Assembly: GCA_964449305.1 (NCBI GenBank)
Contig: CAYUYM010000153.1
Span: 1-8,283 of the forward strand
Length of the DNA stretch: 8,283 nt
Origin: CAYUYM01 sp964449305
GTDB taxonomy: Bacteria; Bacteroidota; Ignavibacteria; SZUA-365; CAYQST01
Direction of reading: 5' to 3'
Positions 1 to 6,756 of the stretch are shown in pieces. The stretch's first letter is position 1. Each line of letters starts with the position of its first letter. Made by a program: the position numbers and the translations under genes. A model generated the notes under the pieces. The model was not told the DNA's origin, did not search any database, and was given only the letters and a program-made list of their open reading frames with translations.

Positions 1-1056
1 CATGGTCGGAACCCAGCGGAACACGGACTGCACGGGGTTGCCATTGAGCGGCAGAGCCGGCGTCATGGTTGCGCCCGGCGGGATGCCGAAGCCCTGGAGC
101 GTGACCACGTCGCCGTTGTCGATGTCGGTGGCCTTCACCGGGAAGGTGAGCGTGTCCCCCGGCTTGATGTCGAAGATCGTGTTGTCGTTCGGCGTCACGG
201 AATAGTCGAAGGACGGAGGATTGGATGTCGCCACGATACGAAGGATCATGTCGATCGCGATCTCGGAGATGCCATCGCTCACGATGACCTGGGTGTTCCA
301 CAACTGCCCGATGGCCCTGCCAACGGTGTTGAAGGTCACAACGCCGGTGGTCGGGTTGATGGAAAGACCTGTCGGATTCACGTTCGGTGATCCGCCCATC
401 TCTGTCTGCGTGGCGAGTCGGTACGTCAGGTTCTGGCCGTTGGGATCGTTGGCATGGACTTCGAAGGTGGCGGCGGCAAGGTTGGTCTGCACATTGACGA
501 TGGGCGGCATGGTGGCCACGGGGCTGCTGTTGCCGGTTCCGATGTTGACCTTGGTCTGAATGCGGAAGTTCGCGTCGTTGTTGTTTCGCAGCGTCGAGAG
601 ACGGCAGCAGTTGGTGAAGTACGCAGTGAAGAGACCATCGGCAGGATACGTGTAGGTGATGGTCGCCTCGCCGTAGAACCAGTCCTCGGTGGCGTTGATG
701 GAGGTGACGACGAGGTTCACCGGTGCGGATGCACTGCTGTATCCGAACATCAGCGTGCCCACGGCGACGGTGCCCCCGAGGTTGACAGACGGGAAGAAAC
801 TCTTCCTCCATGCCTGCGTCACGTGGAAGGTCACCGTCCGGCCGGACACCCAGGTCCAGGTGATGTTGCCGTAACGGAAATGGGTGGCTTCGGCCTCCTG
901 CGACGTCAGTGCGAAAAGTGACGCGCAGAGGACGAGACCGAGGAGCAGGGTCTTCGACTTCTGCCAGAAGCCGGCACCTGTTGCGGAGTGGCCGCCAACG
1001 GACTGGACGGCAGATGTGCCCGTTGTCCGTTCACGCGAAGTGGAATCTATGTTCAT
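1..1056 (-). CDS. Large secreted cadherin/Ig-like surface protein, N-terminal part (runs off left edge)
   Basis: Reading the minus strand from an ATG at 1056-1054 gives 352 uninterrupted codons to base 1, so the C-terminus lies outside the window. A GGAGAG Shine-Dalgarno (1066-1061), 4 nt before the ATG, fixes the start. Residues 1-36 form a long polar leader, 37-51 a hydrophobic core, with probable signal-peptidase cleavage after AEA (about residue 57). The mature protein begins THFRYGNITW and carries a roughly 115-residue beta-rich domain with a CC pair at 150-151. A cadherin/putative-Ig repeat follows at about 178-275 (HANDPNGQNLTYRL, then a TGVVTFNT strand and a VIVSDG end). A second repeat starts near 280 (KATDIDNGDVV). 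The Asp/Asn-rich DxDNGD motifs suggest calcium binding. Such proteins are exported and act in adhesion or as surface layers; the true role is unknown. More repeats and possibly a sorting tail probably lie to the left. The gene diverges from the ECF sigma factor gene. Confidence 0.87.
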   Translation of the reverse strand, partial: MNIDSTSRERTTGTSAVQSVGGHSATGAGFWQKSKTLLLGLVLCASLFALTSQEAEATHFRYGNITWTWVSGRTVTFHVTQAWRKSFFPSVNLGGTVAVGTLMFGYSSASAPVNLVVTSINATEDWFYGEATITYTYPADGLFTAYFTNCCRLSTLRNNNDANFRIQTKVNIGTGNSSPVATMPPIVNVQTNLAAATFEVHANDPNGQNLTYRLATQTEMGGSPNVNPTGLSINPTTGVVTFNTVGRAIGQLWNTQVIVSDGISEIAIDMILRIVATSNPPSFDYSVTPNDNTIFDIKPGDTLTFPVKATDIDNGDVVTLQGFGIPPGATMTPALPLNGNPVQSVFRWVPTM

Positions 1057-1222
1057 GGATCTCTCCAATGATGGTTGATGTGGGAAATGGGAAGGATCTG
1101 TCGTCTATCGGAAACACGGCAAGGCCGTGGAGGTCTGTCGCAAGAGAATGCATGGGGAGAGGTCTGCCGCCATGCCAGTTGGAACCGTCGTTTCCTTTCG
1201 AATCATTTTCAGGGGCAATTTC

Positions 1223-1251
1223 AAAACGCAGACCGGGGAATCTTGAGTTCC
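1223..1251 (-). promoter_or_regulatory. Candidate ECF-type promoter for the surface-protein gene
   Basis: On the minus strand GGAACT (1251-1246) is followed after 17 nt by CGTTTT (1228-1223). The GGAAC -35 core and a CGT/GTT-type -10 at 16-18 nt are the general pattern recognised by many ECF sigma factors. The site points at the surface-protein gene and would give a leader of about 160 nt. The ECF sigma gene is the divergent neighbour, so direct control is attractive, but this is one site found by eye. Confidence 0.3.
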
Positions 1252-1349
1252 CGCATCCTGATTTTGTGCGCATTTTTCTGCCACGCCTCACCGACACACG
1301 AAGCCTGCAAAGACGGTGCGGATTTCCCGGCATGCTGTCATCCACGCCT

Positions 1350-1379
1350 TTGCATCAATCGGTGAAAATCGAGTACATT
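1350..1379 (+). promoter_or_regulatory. Weak candidate housekeeping promoter for the ECF sigma gene
   Basis: TTGCAT (1350-1355) and TACATT (1374-1379) are separated by 18 nt. Transcription would begin near 1386 and give a leader of about 18 nt before the ATG at 1404. The match is weak (3/6 and 4/6) and the position is the main argument. Confidence 0.22.
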
Positions 1380-1403
1380 GCACGACTCACATCCTCGTGC
1401 AGC

Positions 1404-2009
1404 ATGCAGACCACTTCAGAAGAACGCCGGATCCAATCACGCCTTGAAGACAGGGAGCTGATCCGTCAGGCGCTGGAGGGCAGCCAGGATGCGTACCGGA
1501 TGATCATGCAGAAGTACCGGAACGCCATCCATCACCTCATCACACGCATGATCGGCGTGCAACACGAAGTGGAGGATCTCACGCAGGAGGCCTTCATCAA
1601 GGCCTTCAACTCCCTCGCCAGCTTCAACGACGAGTTCGCGTTCTCCACCTGGCTCTACAAGATCGCGACGAACAACTGCATCGATTACCTCCGCAAGCGC
1701 CGCATCAAGACCTTCTCCATCGACAAGCCCATCAACGAGCACGAAAGTGATCAGGGATATGAGATCCCGGATTCCACGTACAAACCCGATGCGGAGATCC
1801 TGCGCCGCCAGCAGACACAGGCGATCCAGGACGCGATCGATGCCCTCCCGGACAAGTATCACCGGGTCATCGTCATGCGGCACCAGGAGGAGAAGAGCTA
1901 CGAGGAGATCGCCGAAGAGTTGGGACTGCCCCTGGGCACCGTCAAGGCACACATCTTCCGCGCCCGCGAGCTCCTCTACCGCCAGCTTCGGGGCCGCGTG
2001 GGGGAATGA
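1404..2009 (+). CDS. RNA polymerase ECF-type sigma-70 factor (RpoE-like)
   Basis: A 201-residue protein, typical for ECF sigma factors. Such proteins recruit RNA polymerase to a dedicated promoter set, often envelope or stress genes. Region 2 spans about 20-100: the core-binding stretch DLTQEAFIKAF (59-69) is followed by STWLYKIATNNCIDYLRKRR, which covers the -10 recognition helices. A variable acidic linker runs 101-140. Region 4 spans about 141-195, with ALPDKYHRVIVMR and the helix-turn-helix SYEEIAEELGLPLGTVKAHIFRARE that reads the -35 element. The ATG at 1404 leaves the usual short N-terminal tail of about 18 residues. An in-frame ATG at 1332 would add 24 poorly conserved-looking residues and is less likely. 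No strong Shine-Dalgarno is seen. No anti-sigma gene follows; the next gene is a tRNA. The partner may lie elsewhere or be absent. Confidence 0.94.
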   Translation: MQTTSEERRIQSRLEDRELIRQALEGSQDAYRMIMQKYRNAIHHLITRMIGVQHEVEDLTQEAFIKAFNSLASFNDEFAFSTWLYKIATNNCIDYLRKRRIKTFSIDKPINEHESDQGYEIPDSTYKPDAEILRRQQTQAIQDAIDALPDKYHRVIVMRHQEEKSYEEIAEELGLPLGTVKAHIFRARELLYRQLRGRVGE

Positions 2010-2027
2010 TCCACAAACGATGCGCAC

Positions 2028-2065
2028 ATCGCTCCGGCATGCAACCATGCCCTGCCACGAGCGAT
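2028..2065 (+). terminator. Nested hairpin after the sigma gene (possible 3'-end structure)
   Basis: An outer 7-bp stem, ATCGCTC (2028-2034) with GAGCGAT (2059-2065), encloses a perfect inner stem GGCATG (2036-2041) / CATGCC (2046-2051) with loop CAAC. It starts 18 nt after the sigma stop codon. No T-tract follows, so it is not a standard intrinsic terminator. It may protect a 3' end or assist termination. Confidence 0.35.
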
Positions 2066-2110
2066 CGCGTCTTCCCCGACGGCATTCCCAGCCACGCTTC
2101 GTCCCCCGGC

Positions 2111-2139
2111 TTGCTTTTCACCAACTTTCGTGCTATGTT
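2111..2139 (+). promoter_or_regulatory. Candidate tRNA-Pro promoter
   Basis: TTGCTT (2111-2116), a 17-nt spacer ending in the extended -10 dinucleotide TG (2131-2132), then TATGTT (2134-2139). Transcription would start near 2146, about 5 nt before the mature tRNA, a common arrangement for tRNA genes with their own promoter. Confidence 0.45.
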
Positions 2140-2150
2140 TGTCTGACCCT

Positions 2151-2223
<73 letters not shown>

Positions 2224-2224
<1 letters not shown>

Positions 2225-2251
2225 CAAAGGAACCAGAAATGGTTCCTTTGT
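2224..2251. terminator. Perfect 12-bp hairpin with GAAA loop; shared terminator of tRNA-Pro and the converging operon
   Basis: ACAAAGGAACCA (2224-2235) and TGGTTCCTTTGT (2240-2251) are exact reverse complements around GAAA (2236-2239). On the plus strand the stem ends in CCTTTGT and is followed by a T/A-rich stretch up to 2260. On the minus strand it begins 5 nt after the TAA of the last operon gene (2259-2257) and again ends in CTTTGT. It therefore probably acts for both converging units. On the plus-strand read the loop is a GNRA tetraloop. There is no long uninterrupted U-tract. Confidence 0.75.
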
Positions 2252-2256
2252 CCTAT

Positions 2257-4098
2257 TTATGGCTGGACGGTGATGCGCCGCGACATCCCCTCCAGCACGG
2301 CGTCGAACAGGGGCATCACTCCCGGCACCGCGGGGATGCGTCCGCCGAAGCCGAGAAAGCGCAATGTGAACATCTGCGCGGGTGTGATCTCGACAGCCTG
2401 CAATGCAGCCTCGTTGATCTCGATCGGCGTGTTGGATGCCAGCCTCCGTGTGCGCTCGTGCAGCATGCGCGCAGACAGCGCGGACCGGAAGCGCGTTTCG
2501 AGCGCCTGACGCAGGGCATGCATCGAGGCAACGGTGGTGTCCGCCGGCAGCCGCCTCCCAAGCAGTTCCACCACGCACCCCCCGCGGGTGCCGACATGCA
2601 CCGCCATCCTCTCCCCGGCTTCCAGGCCGAAGGCCGCCCGCCCGAACTCCCCCCGCTCCGTCACGGGAAACCAGTCGACACTTTCGCACGGCACGCCGCC
2701 CAGCGTGTCTCCGCCGGCACCCGCGCCGGTGGCTTGGGCGAGAATTCGCCGCCACCCCACGGAATCCTCCGAACAGCAGATGCGCAGGCGCACCTCGGGG
2801 GGAGAGCCGAAGTCCTCCAGATGCTGGCGATAAAATGACCATACGCTGTCGTCCGACGCGATGAAACGCTCCCAGAGCACCTCGGGCACCGCCTGGGCCA
2901 GCCCGTTGTCCGCCCACATCGCCACATCACGACGCACCTCGGCGCTCGTCTGGAGGTTCCTGCGATATCCTTCCCGCGCCACCATCCAGATGTCGAGTTC
3001 ATCCCCGATCATTGCGCGGAAAAGCTCGGGAAAGCGACGCACATCCGCCCGTTTCACCCGGTGATCGCGGTGGGCGAGGCGGTCCAGCATGTCGCCGATG
3101 CCGATGGAATCGTCCCCCACCGTCGCAAAGGCCTCCGCCTGCCGGGATCCGAACAGGGCGTGCAGGGAATCCAGCGCCGGGGTGAGCGTCAGGACATCAG
3201 ATGTGTCCGCGTGGAACTGCCGCCGAAGATGCTGCAGCAGCGCTTCGCCGGTGATCCTGTAGGCCCGGTCGGCCAACACTGCACGCGTCCCCTTCCACAG
3301 CGAAGCCACAAACTCCCGCGTCAGCGCCGCCTCCCGCCCGGCGCGGAGTTTATTCTCCAACCCCCTGCGCGCATGAAGAAAATCCTGCTCCGAGGCGATG
3401 GGGTTGGATCGATCCACCTTCCGGACAAGGTAGAAGCCGCCACCGGCCTGCACCGGTGCGGACACCTGCCCGGGTGCAAGCCGTGCCAGCGTCTGCAGAA
3501 GCTCGCGCTCCAGGGTGCCCTGCGTCGTGTCCGGCGCTGTGTTGGCAGCCTGGCGCGCGGCCAGGAGGCTGTCAAAGGACACCCCCGAACGCAGCAGCCG
3601 GTGAAGATCGCCGATCTCCTCACGTGACGCAGACCACAGGAACTGGAACTCCACCTCCTTCCGGCGCTCCTCGAACAGCGCCCGAAGCTCGCTTTCACTG
3701 ATGTGCACACGGGAGCGTATGAGATCGCGGTAGAGCTTGTCACGCACGAACATCTCCTCGGCGATGCGCCGGTTGCGTTCGAAAGTATCCTCACGGAGAA
3801 GATCGGAACGGCGAGCATCAGCGGCGAGGAGCTTTTCTGCGATGAGCGACAGGAGGAACTGACGCCGCGCGACACCCTCCATGCCGGGCCTGTCTTTCAG
3901 CGGAAAGATCGACAGCGCGAAGCGCTGGAGAAACTCCTGGCGGGTGATGACGGTGCCGCCGGCACGTGCCACCACGTTTGTGTCCGCCTGCTGGGAACGC
4001 AGAGTGCCGCCGGTGGTGACAAGCACGATGATGCCCAGCAGCCACAGCAGGCGACGCCGGCGGTGGCCCGGGCGGATCAGAGCTTGCGGCCCTTCCAT
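2257..4098 (-). CDS. SurA/PpiC-like periplasmic chaperone with two degenerate parvulin-like modules
   Basis: 613 residues, last gene of the operon. Residues 13-33 form an Arg-rich start plus hydrophobic segment (signal peptide or membrane anchor), so the protein should be periplasmic. Residues about 40-130 look like a SurA-N/trigger-factor-type helical chaperone region (VVARAGGTVITRQEFLQRF). Residues 145-232 have the outline of a parvulin domain (KEVEFQFLW... FDSLLAARQ... LAPGQVSAPVQAGGGFYLVRKVDR) but lack the usual substrate-pocket His and FG motifs. A second copy seems present at roughly 430-520 (SPPEVRLRICC... GEFGRAAFGLEAGE... GGCVVELLGRR). The fold is thus kept for binding unfolded outer-membrane proteins, as in SurA, and isomerase activity is doubtful. 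The ATG at 4098-4096 lies inside the glycosyltransferase gene (22-nt overlap, no clear Shine-Dalgarno), implying translational coupling. General outer-membrane biogenesis or folding of the operon's own barrel are both possible. Confidence 0.82.
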   Translation of the reverse strand: MEGPQALIRPGHRRRRLLWLLGIIVLVTTGGTLRSQQADTNVVARAGGTVITRQEFLQRFALSIFPLKDRPGMEGVARRQFLLSLIAEKLLAADARRSDLLREDTFERNRRIAEEMFVRDKLYRDLIRSRVHISESELRALFEERRKEVEFQFLWSASREEIGDLHRLLRSGVSFDSLLAARQAANTAPDTTQGTLERELLQTLARLAPGQVSAPVQAGGGFYLVRKVDRSNPIASEQDFLHARRGLENKLRAGREAALTREFVASLWKGTRAVLADRAYRITGEALLQHLRRQFHADTSDVLTLTPALDSLHALFGSRQAEAFATVGDDSIGIGDMLDRLAHRDHRVKRADVRRFPELFRAMIGDELDIWMVAREGYRRNLQTSAEVRRDVAMWADNGLAQAVPEVLWERFIASDDSVWSFYRQHLEDFGSPPEVRLRICCSEDSVGWRRILAQATGAGAGGDTLGGVPCESVDWFPVTERGEFGRAAFGLEAGERMAVHVGTRGGCVVELLGRRLPADTTVASMHALRQALETRFRSALSARMLHERTRRLASNTPIEINEAALQAVEITPAQMFTLRFLGFGGRIPAVPGVMPLFDAVLEGMSRRITVQP

Positions 4099-5174
4099 AC
4101 CACACGGCCGGTGAGAAGCACGGCAAACGGGAGGATGGTGACGTAGATGAGGTAGTAGAGCTCGAAGGCCACGAAATGCCGGAACAGACGGCCGACGCCA
4201 AGGCGCCTGAGAGGCAGCGACAGGAGAAACGCATCACCCGCGCACTTGCCAATCACGGCGGCGAGCCAGGTGCCGATCCCCAGACCGAGGAAGGGCGAGA
4301 CGAGGATGGAAAGGTTCATGAGGAAGCCGACGCTCATGATGAGGAAGCCGATCGGATGGATGCGCAGGCCGCCCCTCCCCCAGCGCTTCTTCTGCCGGAA
4401 CACTTCGGAGAGCGAACGGCATGGCTCGCTCCAGACCAGCGTCCGTGGATCGAGGGCATAGCGCAGCTTCCAGCGGGATTCATAGGCGATGGCCTTGAAG
4501 AGGATGAAATCCTCGGTGACGCTGAACCCCACGTTCCTGTAACCGCCCACATCGTTGTAGGCCTGCCTGCGGAAGCTCATGTTGTTGCCCACGGCACTCA
4601 ATGGAAGCCCCCACCCCACTCCGGCCGAGGCGATGGTGAGGAGGTAGGCCCAGTCCAGCGCCTGCATGCCGGTGAAGGTGTCGGAGTCGCGGATGAGCGT
4701 CACGCCGCACACACAGCCGGTGTCCGGAGTGTACTGGGACACTGTGTCACGGATCCAGCCCGGAGGCACCACGCAGTCCGCATCCGTGGTGAGGATGATC
4801 TCGCCGCGGGCCTGCTCGATCGCCTGCGCCACGGCGTTCGCCTTGCCATGCAGGTCCTGGATGTTCCCCGCGGTGGCAAGGGCCCGCAGCGCGGGGATGC
4901 GTCCAAGGGCATCGTGCAGAATGGCCGACGTGCCGTCGGTGGATTGGTCGTCGATCACGAGGATCTCCATCCTGTCCGCGGGGTACTCCAGACGGGCGAG
5001 GCCGCCGAGGCAGGCCGGGAGGTTGTGCTCCTCGTTCCGCGCGGCGACGATGACGCTGACAAAGGGGACCCAGGCCTCCTCCCTGTTCCGGGAGGCGCGT
5101 CGCGCACCCGACCAGAAGAAGAGGATCTTGACCAGGTAGAGTGCCAACAGTATCGGGACGATGATGGAGATCAC
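4077..5174 (-). CDS. Membrane GT2 family glycosyltransferase, processive type (NodC/PgaC/cellulose-synthase-like)
   Basis: 365 residues, starting with GTG (5174-5172) in a GTGA overlap with the deacetylase stop. Residues 2-20 form a membrane helix. The GT-A catalytic domain follows: VSVIVAARNEE (39-49), nucleotide-binding DD at 75-76, metal-binding DAD at 131-133 (TTDADC), GNNMSFRR (196-203), the catalytic-base region TED at 220-222, and QKKRW at 261-265, which fits the QxxRW signature of processive beta-glycosyltransferases. Further hydrophobic segments at about 276-300, 301-322 and 335-357 should form the membrane channel part. Such enzymes polymerise UDP- or GDP-sugars on the cytoplasmic face and often extrude the chain. 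Coupling to a NodB-type deacetylase suggests an N-acetylhexosamine polymer, but substrate cannot be read from sequence. A single-sugar lipid glycosyltransferase is the main alternative. Confidence 0.9.
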   Translation of the reverse strand: MISIIVPILLALYLVKILFFWSGARRASRNREEAWVPFVSVIVAARNEEHNLPACLGGLARLEYPADRMEILVIDDQSTDGTSAILHDALGRIPALRALATAGNIQDLHGKANAVAQAIEQARGEIILTTDADCVVPPGWIRDTVSQYTPDTGCVCGVTLIRDSDTFTGMQALDWAYLLTIASAGVGWGLPLSAVGNNMSFRRQAYNDVGGYRNVGFSVTEDFILFKAIAYESRWKLRYALDPRTLVWSEPCRSLSEVFRQKKRWGRGGLRIHPIGFLIMSVGFLMNLSILVSPFLGLGIGTWLAAVIGKCAGDAFLLSLPLRRLGVGRLFRHFVAFELYYLIYVTILPFAVLLTGRVVWKGRKL

Positions 5175-5833
5175 AGGGTGTCGCGTGCCTCGGATTCGAC
5201 AAAGGTGGTCGTCATGAGCCCTTCATCATGGAGAATGCCCGCGAGGGCATCGATGAGGCCGGGCATGACGGGTGCCGTGGCCGGTGTGTCGTGCAGAAGA
5301 ATGACATCCCCCGGGCGGACGGCTTTCTGAACATACGCAACCATGTCAGAAAAAGGAACTGTCGGATCATAGTCGCCGGGCATCCGGTTCCAGAGGACAA
5401 GCCGCAGCCGGTGCCGACGGAGCAGCCCAAGGTGGAGGGGATTGATGCGTCCGTAGGGTGGGCGGAAGAGGCGGGCCTGCCTCCCCGTCGCAGCCCGGAT
5501 GGCATCGAGGGATGCGCCGAGATCCGTTTCAACCACCCGGGCACCGGAGAGGAGCAGGCTCTGGTGGGAGTGGCCATGACTTCCGATCTGGTGCCCCGCC
5601 TGGGCGATGGCGGCGGCAAGGTCGGGATGCGCGGCCACCCGCCGACCGGTAAGAAAGAACACGGCATCGAGCCTGTTCCTGCGGAGGGCGTCGAGGAGGG
5701 CGGGAGTGGAGTCGGGATCGGGGCCATCGTCGAAGGTGAGCGCCACTCCGCGCCGGTGCATGGGTGGAAGGCCGACGCGCAGAAGGCCGTTCAATGAAGC
5801 GGCCCAACGGGCGGGTGTGGATGCATGTGCCAT
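5171..5833 (-). CDS. Polysaccharide deacetylase (NodB homology domain, carbohydrate esterase 4)
   Basis: 220 residues, nearly all NodB domain, close to the size of rhizobial NodB. All five CE4 motifs are visible: TFDDGPD (33-39; catalytic base Asp35 and metal ligand Asp36), SHGHSH (85-90; metal ligands His86 and His90, Gly where Ser/Thr is usual), RPPYG (124-128), W148 with the GDYD loop (153-156), and LLHD (179-182; catalytic His181). All metal and acid-base residues appear intact, so it is probably active, removing N-acetyl groups from a GlcNAc-type polymer or peptidoglycan. No clear signal peptide is present; residues 1-30 are only weakly hydrophobic, so it could act in the cytoplasm on the nascent chain or be exported another way. 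The start ATG (5833-5831) lies 29 nt after the upstream stop with no good Shine-Dalgarno; Met25 would be too close to the catalytic motif. Its stop overlaps the glycosyltransferase start. Confidence 0.93.
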   Translation of the reverse strand: MAHASTPARWAASLNGLLRVGLPPMHRRGVALTFDDGPDPDSTPALLDALRRNRLDAVFFLTGRRVAAHPDLAAAIAQAGHQIGSHGHSHQSLLLSGARVVETDLGASLDAIRAATGRQARLFRPPYGRINPLHLGLLRRHRLRLVLWNRMPGDYDPTVPFSDMVAYVQKAVRPGDVILLHDTPATAPVMPGLIDALAGILHDEGLMTTTFVESEARDTL

Positions 5834-5862
5834 GCAGGGAATGCGCTGTGCGGGAAGCGGGA

Positions 5863-6747
5863 TCAGAACTCGATGGACATCCCGGGGCCCCAGAACGACT
5901 GGCGCTGTTCGAAGAACTCACCATTCTGGTTCATGCCGTCGTACCAGGCGATGAAGAGGTTCACCCCCCTGCCGTGCCACCGGCCGAACTTGACGCCGGC
6001 CTGGACCGAATGCGAGGCGATGTAGGCGGGGGCGCTGAAGAGCTTGAAATCATAGGCGGCATAGGCGTGAAGCCACGAGCCGACGAGGTCGGTCCTGACG
6101 CCCTCGACGCCGGCCTGGATGGCGAATTTCCGTATCGACGTGGGCTTGACATGGTAGATGTACTGGACACCCACGTAGGCCCTGGCGGTTTCGCGCCAGT
6201 CGAGCGCGGTGACGAGGTCGAAGTACTCTCGGCTGTAGATCTGGGCGGGGCGGTCATCGATCCAGCGGCCCGCGACCTTGTCGTAGCGGCCGTCGACGAG
6301 GTGGGCACTGATGTGGCTCAGGCGGAACCGTGCCTCAAGGGCCAGATCCGGCCGCAACGGGCGAAGGTAGGTGACATTGACGCCGAAGAGGTAGTCGATG
6401 GCATCCACGGGGAAGTGAAAATTCTCCTGGCGGCGGAGTGCCGTCCATGTGAAGAAATCCGCACCGATGCCAAGTGTTGCCGCCTGTCTGGTGGTGTCGA
6501 GTCGGAAGCGGACCACATCGATGGAGCTTCCGATATCCCCCCGGAGCTGCGTTCCGTCGCCATGGAGGAGGAAGCCCGCGCGGGGTTCCACGTGATTGGC
6601 GATCAGCGGAGGGAAAAGGAGCTGGGATTGCTGGAAGACGTCGATGTCCGTGCCGGACGGGGGGGCATCCTGCGCCGCGGCCGGATGGAGCGTGATGACG
6701 GCGAGGAGCAGGGCGGCAGCCGCGCTCCTGATACGAAGGGGGATCAT
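5863..6747 (-). CDS. DUF1207-family outer-membrane beta-barrel protein
   Basis: 294 residues. Residues 1-25 are a clear signal peptide (IRSAAAALLLAVITLHPAAA, cleaved near AAA/AQ-D). The mature chain shows the course of DUF1207 proteins: FPPLIAN near 45-51, a strand with LRGDIGSSIDVVRF, FDLVTALDW followed by YVGVQYIYHVKP, and near the end AWYDGMNQNGEFFEQ (267-281). It ends in Phe (MSIEF), the usual barrel-assembly signal. Alternating polar/hydrophobic strands run through the whole length. No function is established for the family that I can state; context suggests a role in envelope glycan export or anchoring. The gene begins 9 nt after the stop of the small four-Cys gene; an AAGGA stretch lies about 13 nt before the ATG, farther than usual. 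Confidence 0.8.
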   Translation of the reverse strand: MIPLRIRSAAAALLLAVITLHPAAAQDAPPSGTDIDVFQQSQLLFPPLIANHVEPRAGFLLHGDGTQLRGDIGSSIDVVRFRLDTTRQAATLGIGADFFTWTALRRQENFHFPVDAIDYLFGVNVTYLRPLRPDLALEARFRLSHISAHLVDGRYDKVAGRWIDDRPAQIYSREYFDLVTALDWRETARAYVGVQYIYHVKPTSIRKFAIQAGVEGVRTDLVGSWLHAYAAYDFKLFSAPAYIASHSVQAGVKFGRWHGRGVNLFIAWYDGMNQNGEFFEQRQSFWGPGMSIEF

Positions 6748-6756
6748 GTGATGGGG

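Larger units (their letters stand above)
1057..1403. other. 347-bp divergent intergenic region between surface-protein gene and ECF sigma gene
   Basis: I see no convincing gene here; short open frames lack ribosome sites and family features. It must hold the minus-strand promoter of the surface-protein gene, whose leader would contain a small hairpin (CACGGC 1115-1120, loop AAG, GCCGTG 1124-1129). It should also hold the plus-strand promoter of the sigma gene. Candidate elements are listed separately. Confidence 0.6.

Noticed and set aside
2..921. Plus-strand open frames at the left end
   Set aside because: They are shadows of the minus-strand surface protein, which is open across the full 1056 bases with a signal peptide and a good Shine-Dalgarno.
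909..1403. Upstream extension of the sigma-factor frame
   Set aside because: It overlaps the start of the surface-protein gene, and its translation is unlike any sigma factor N-terminus; the ATG at 1404 fits the family length.
4176..5330. 384-codon plus-strand open frame
   Set aside because: Antisense to the glycosyltransferase, whose catalytic motifs are unmistakable. Long antisense frames are expected at this GC content.
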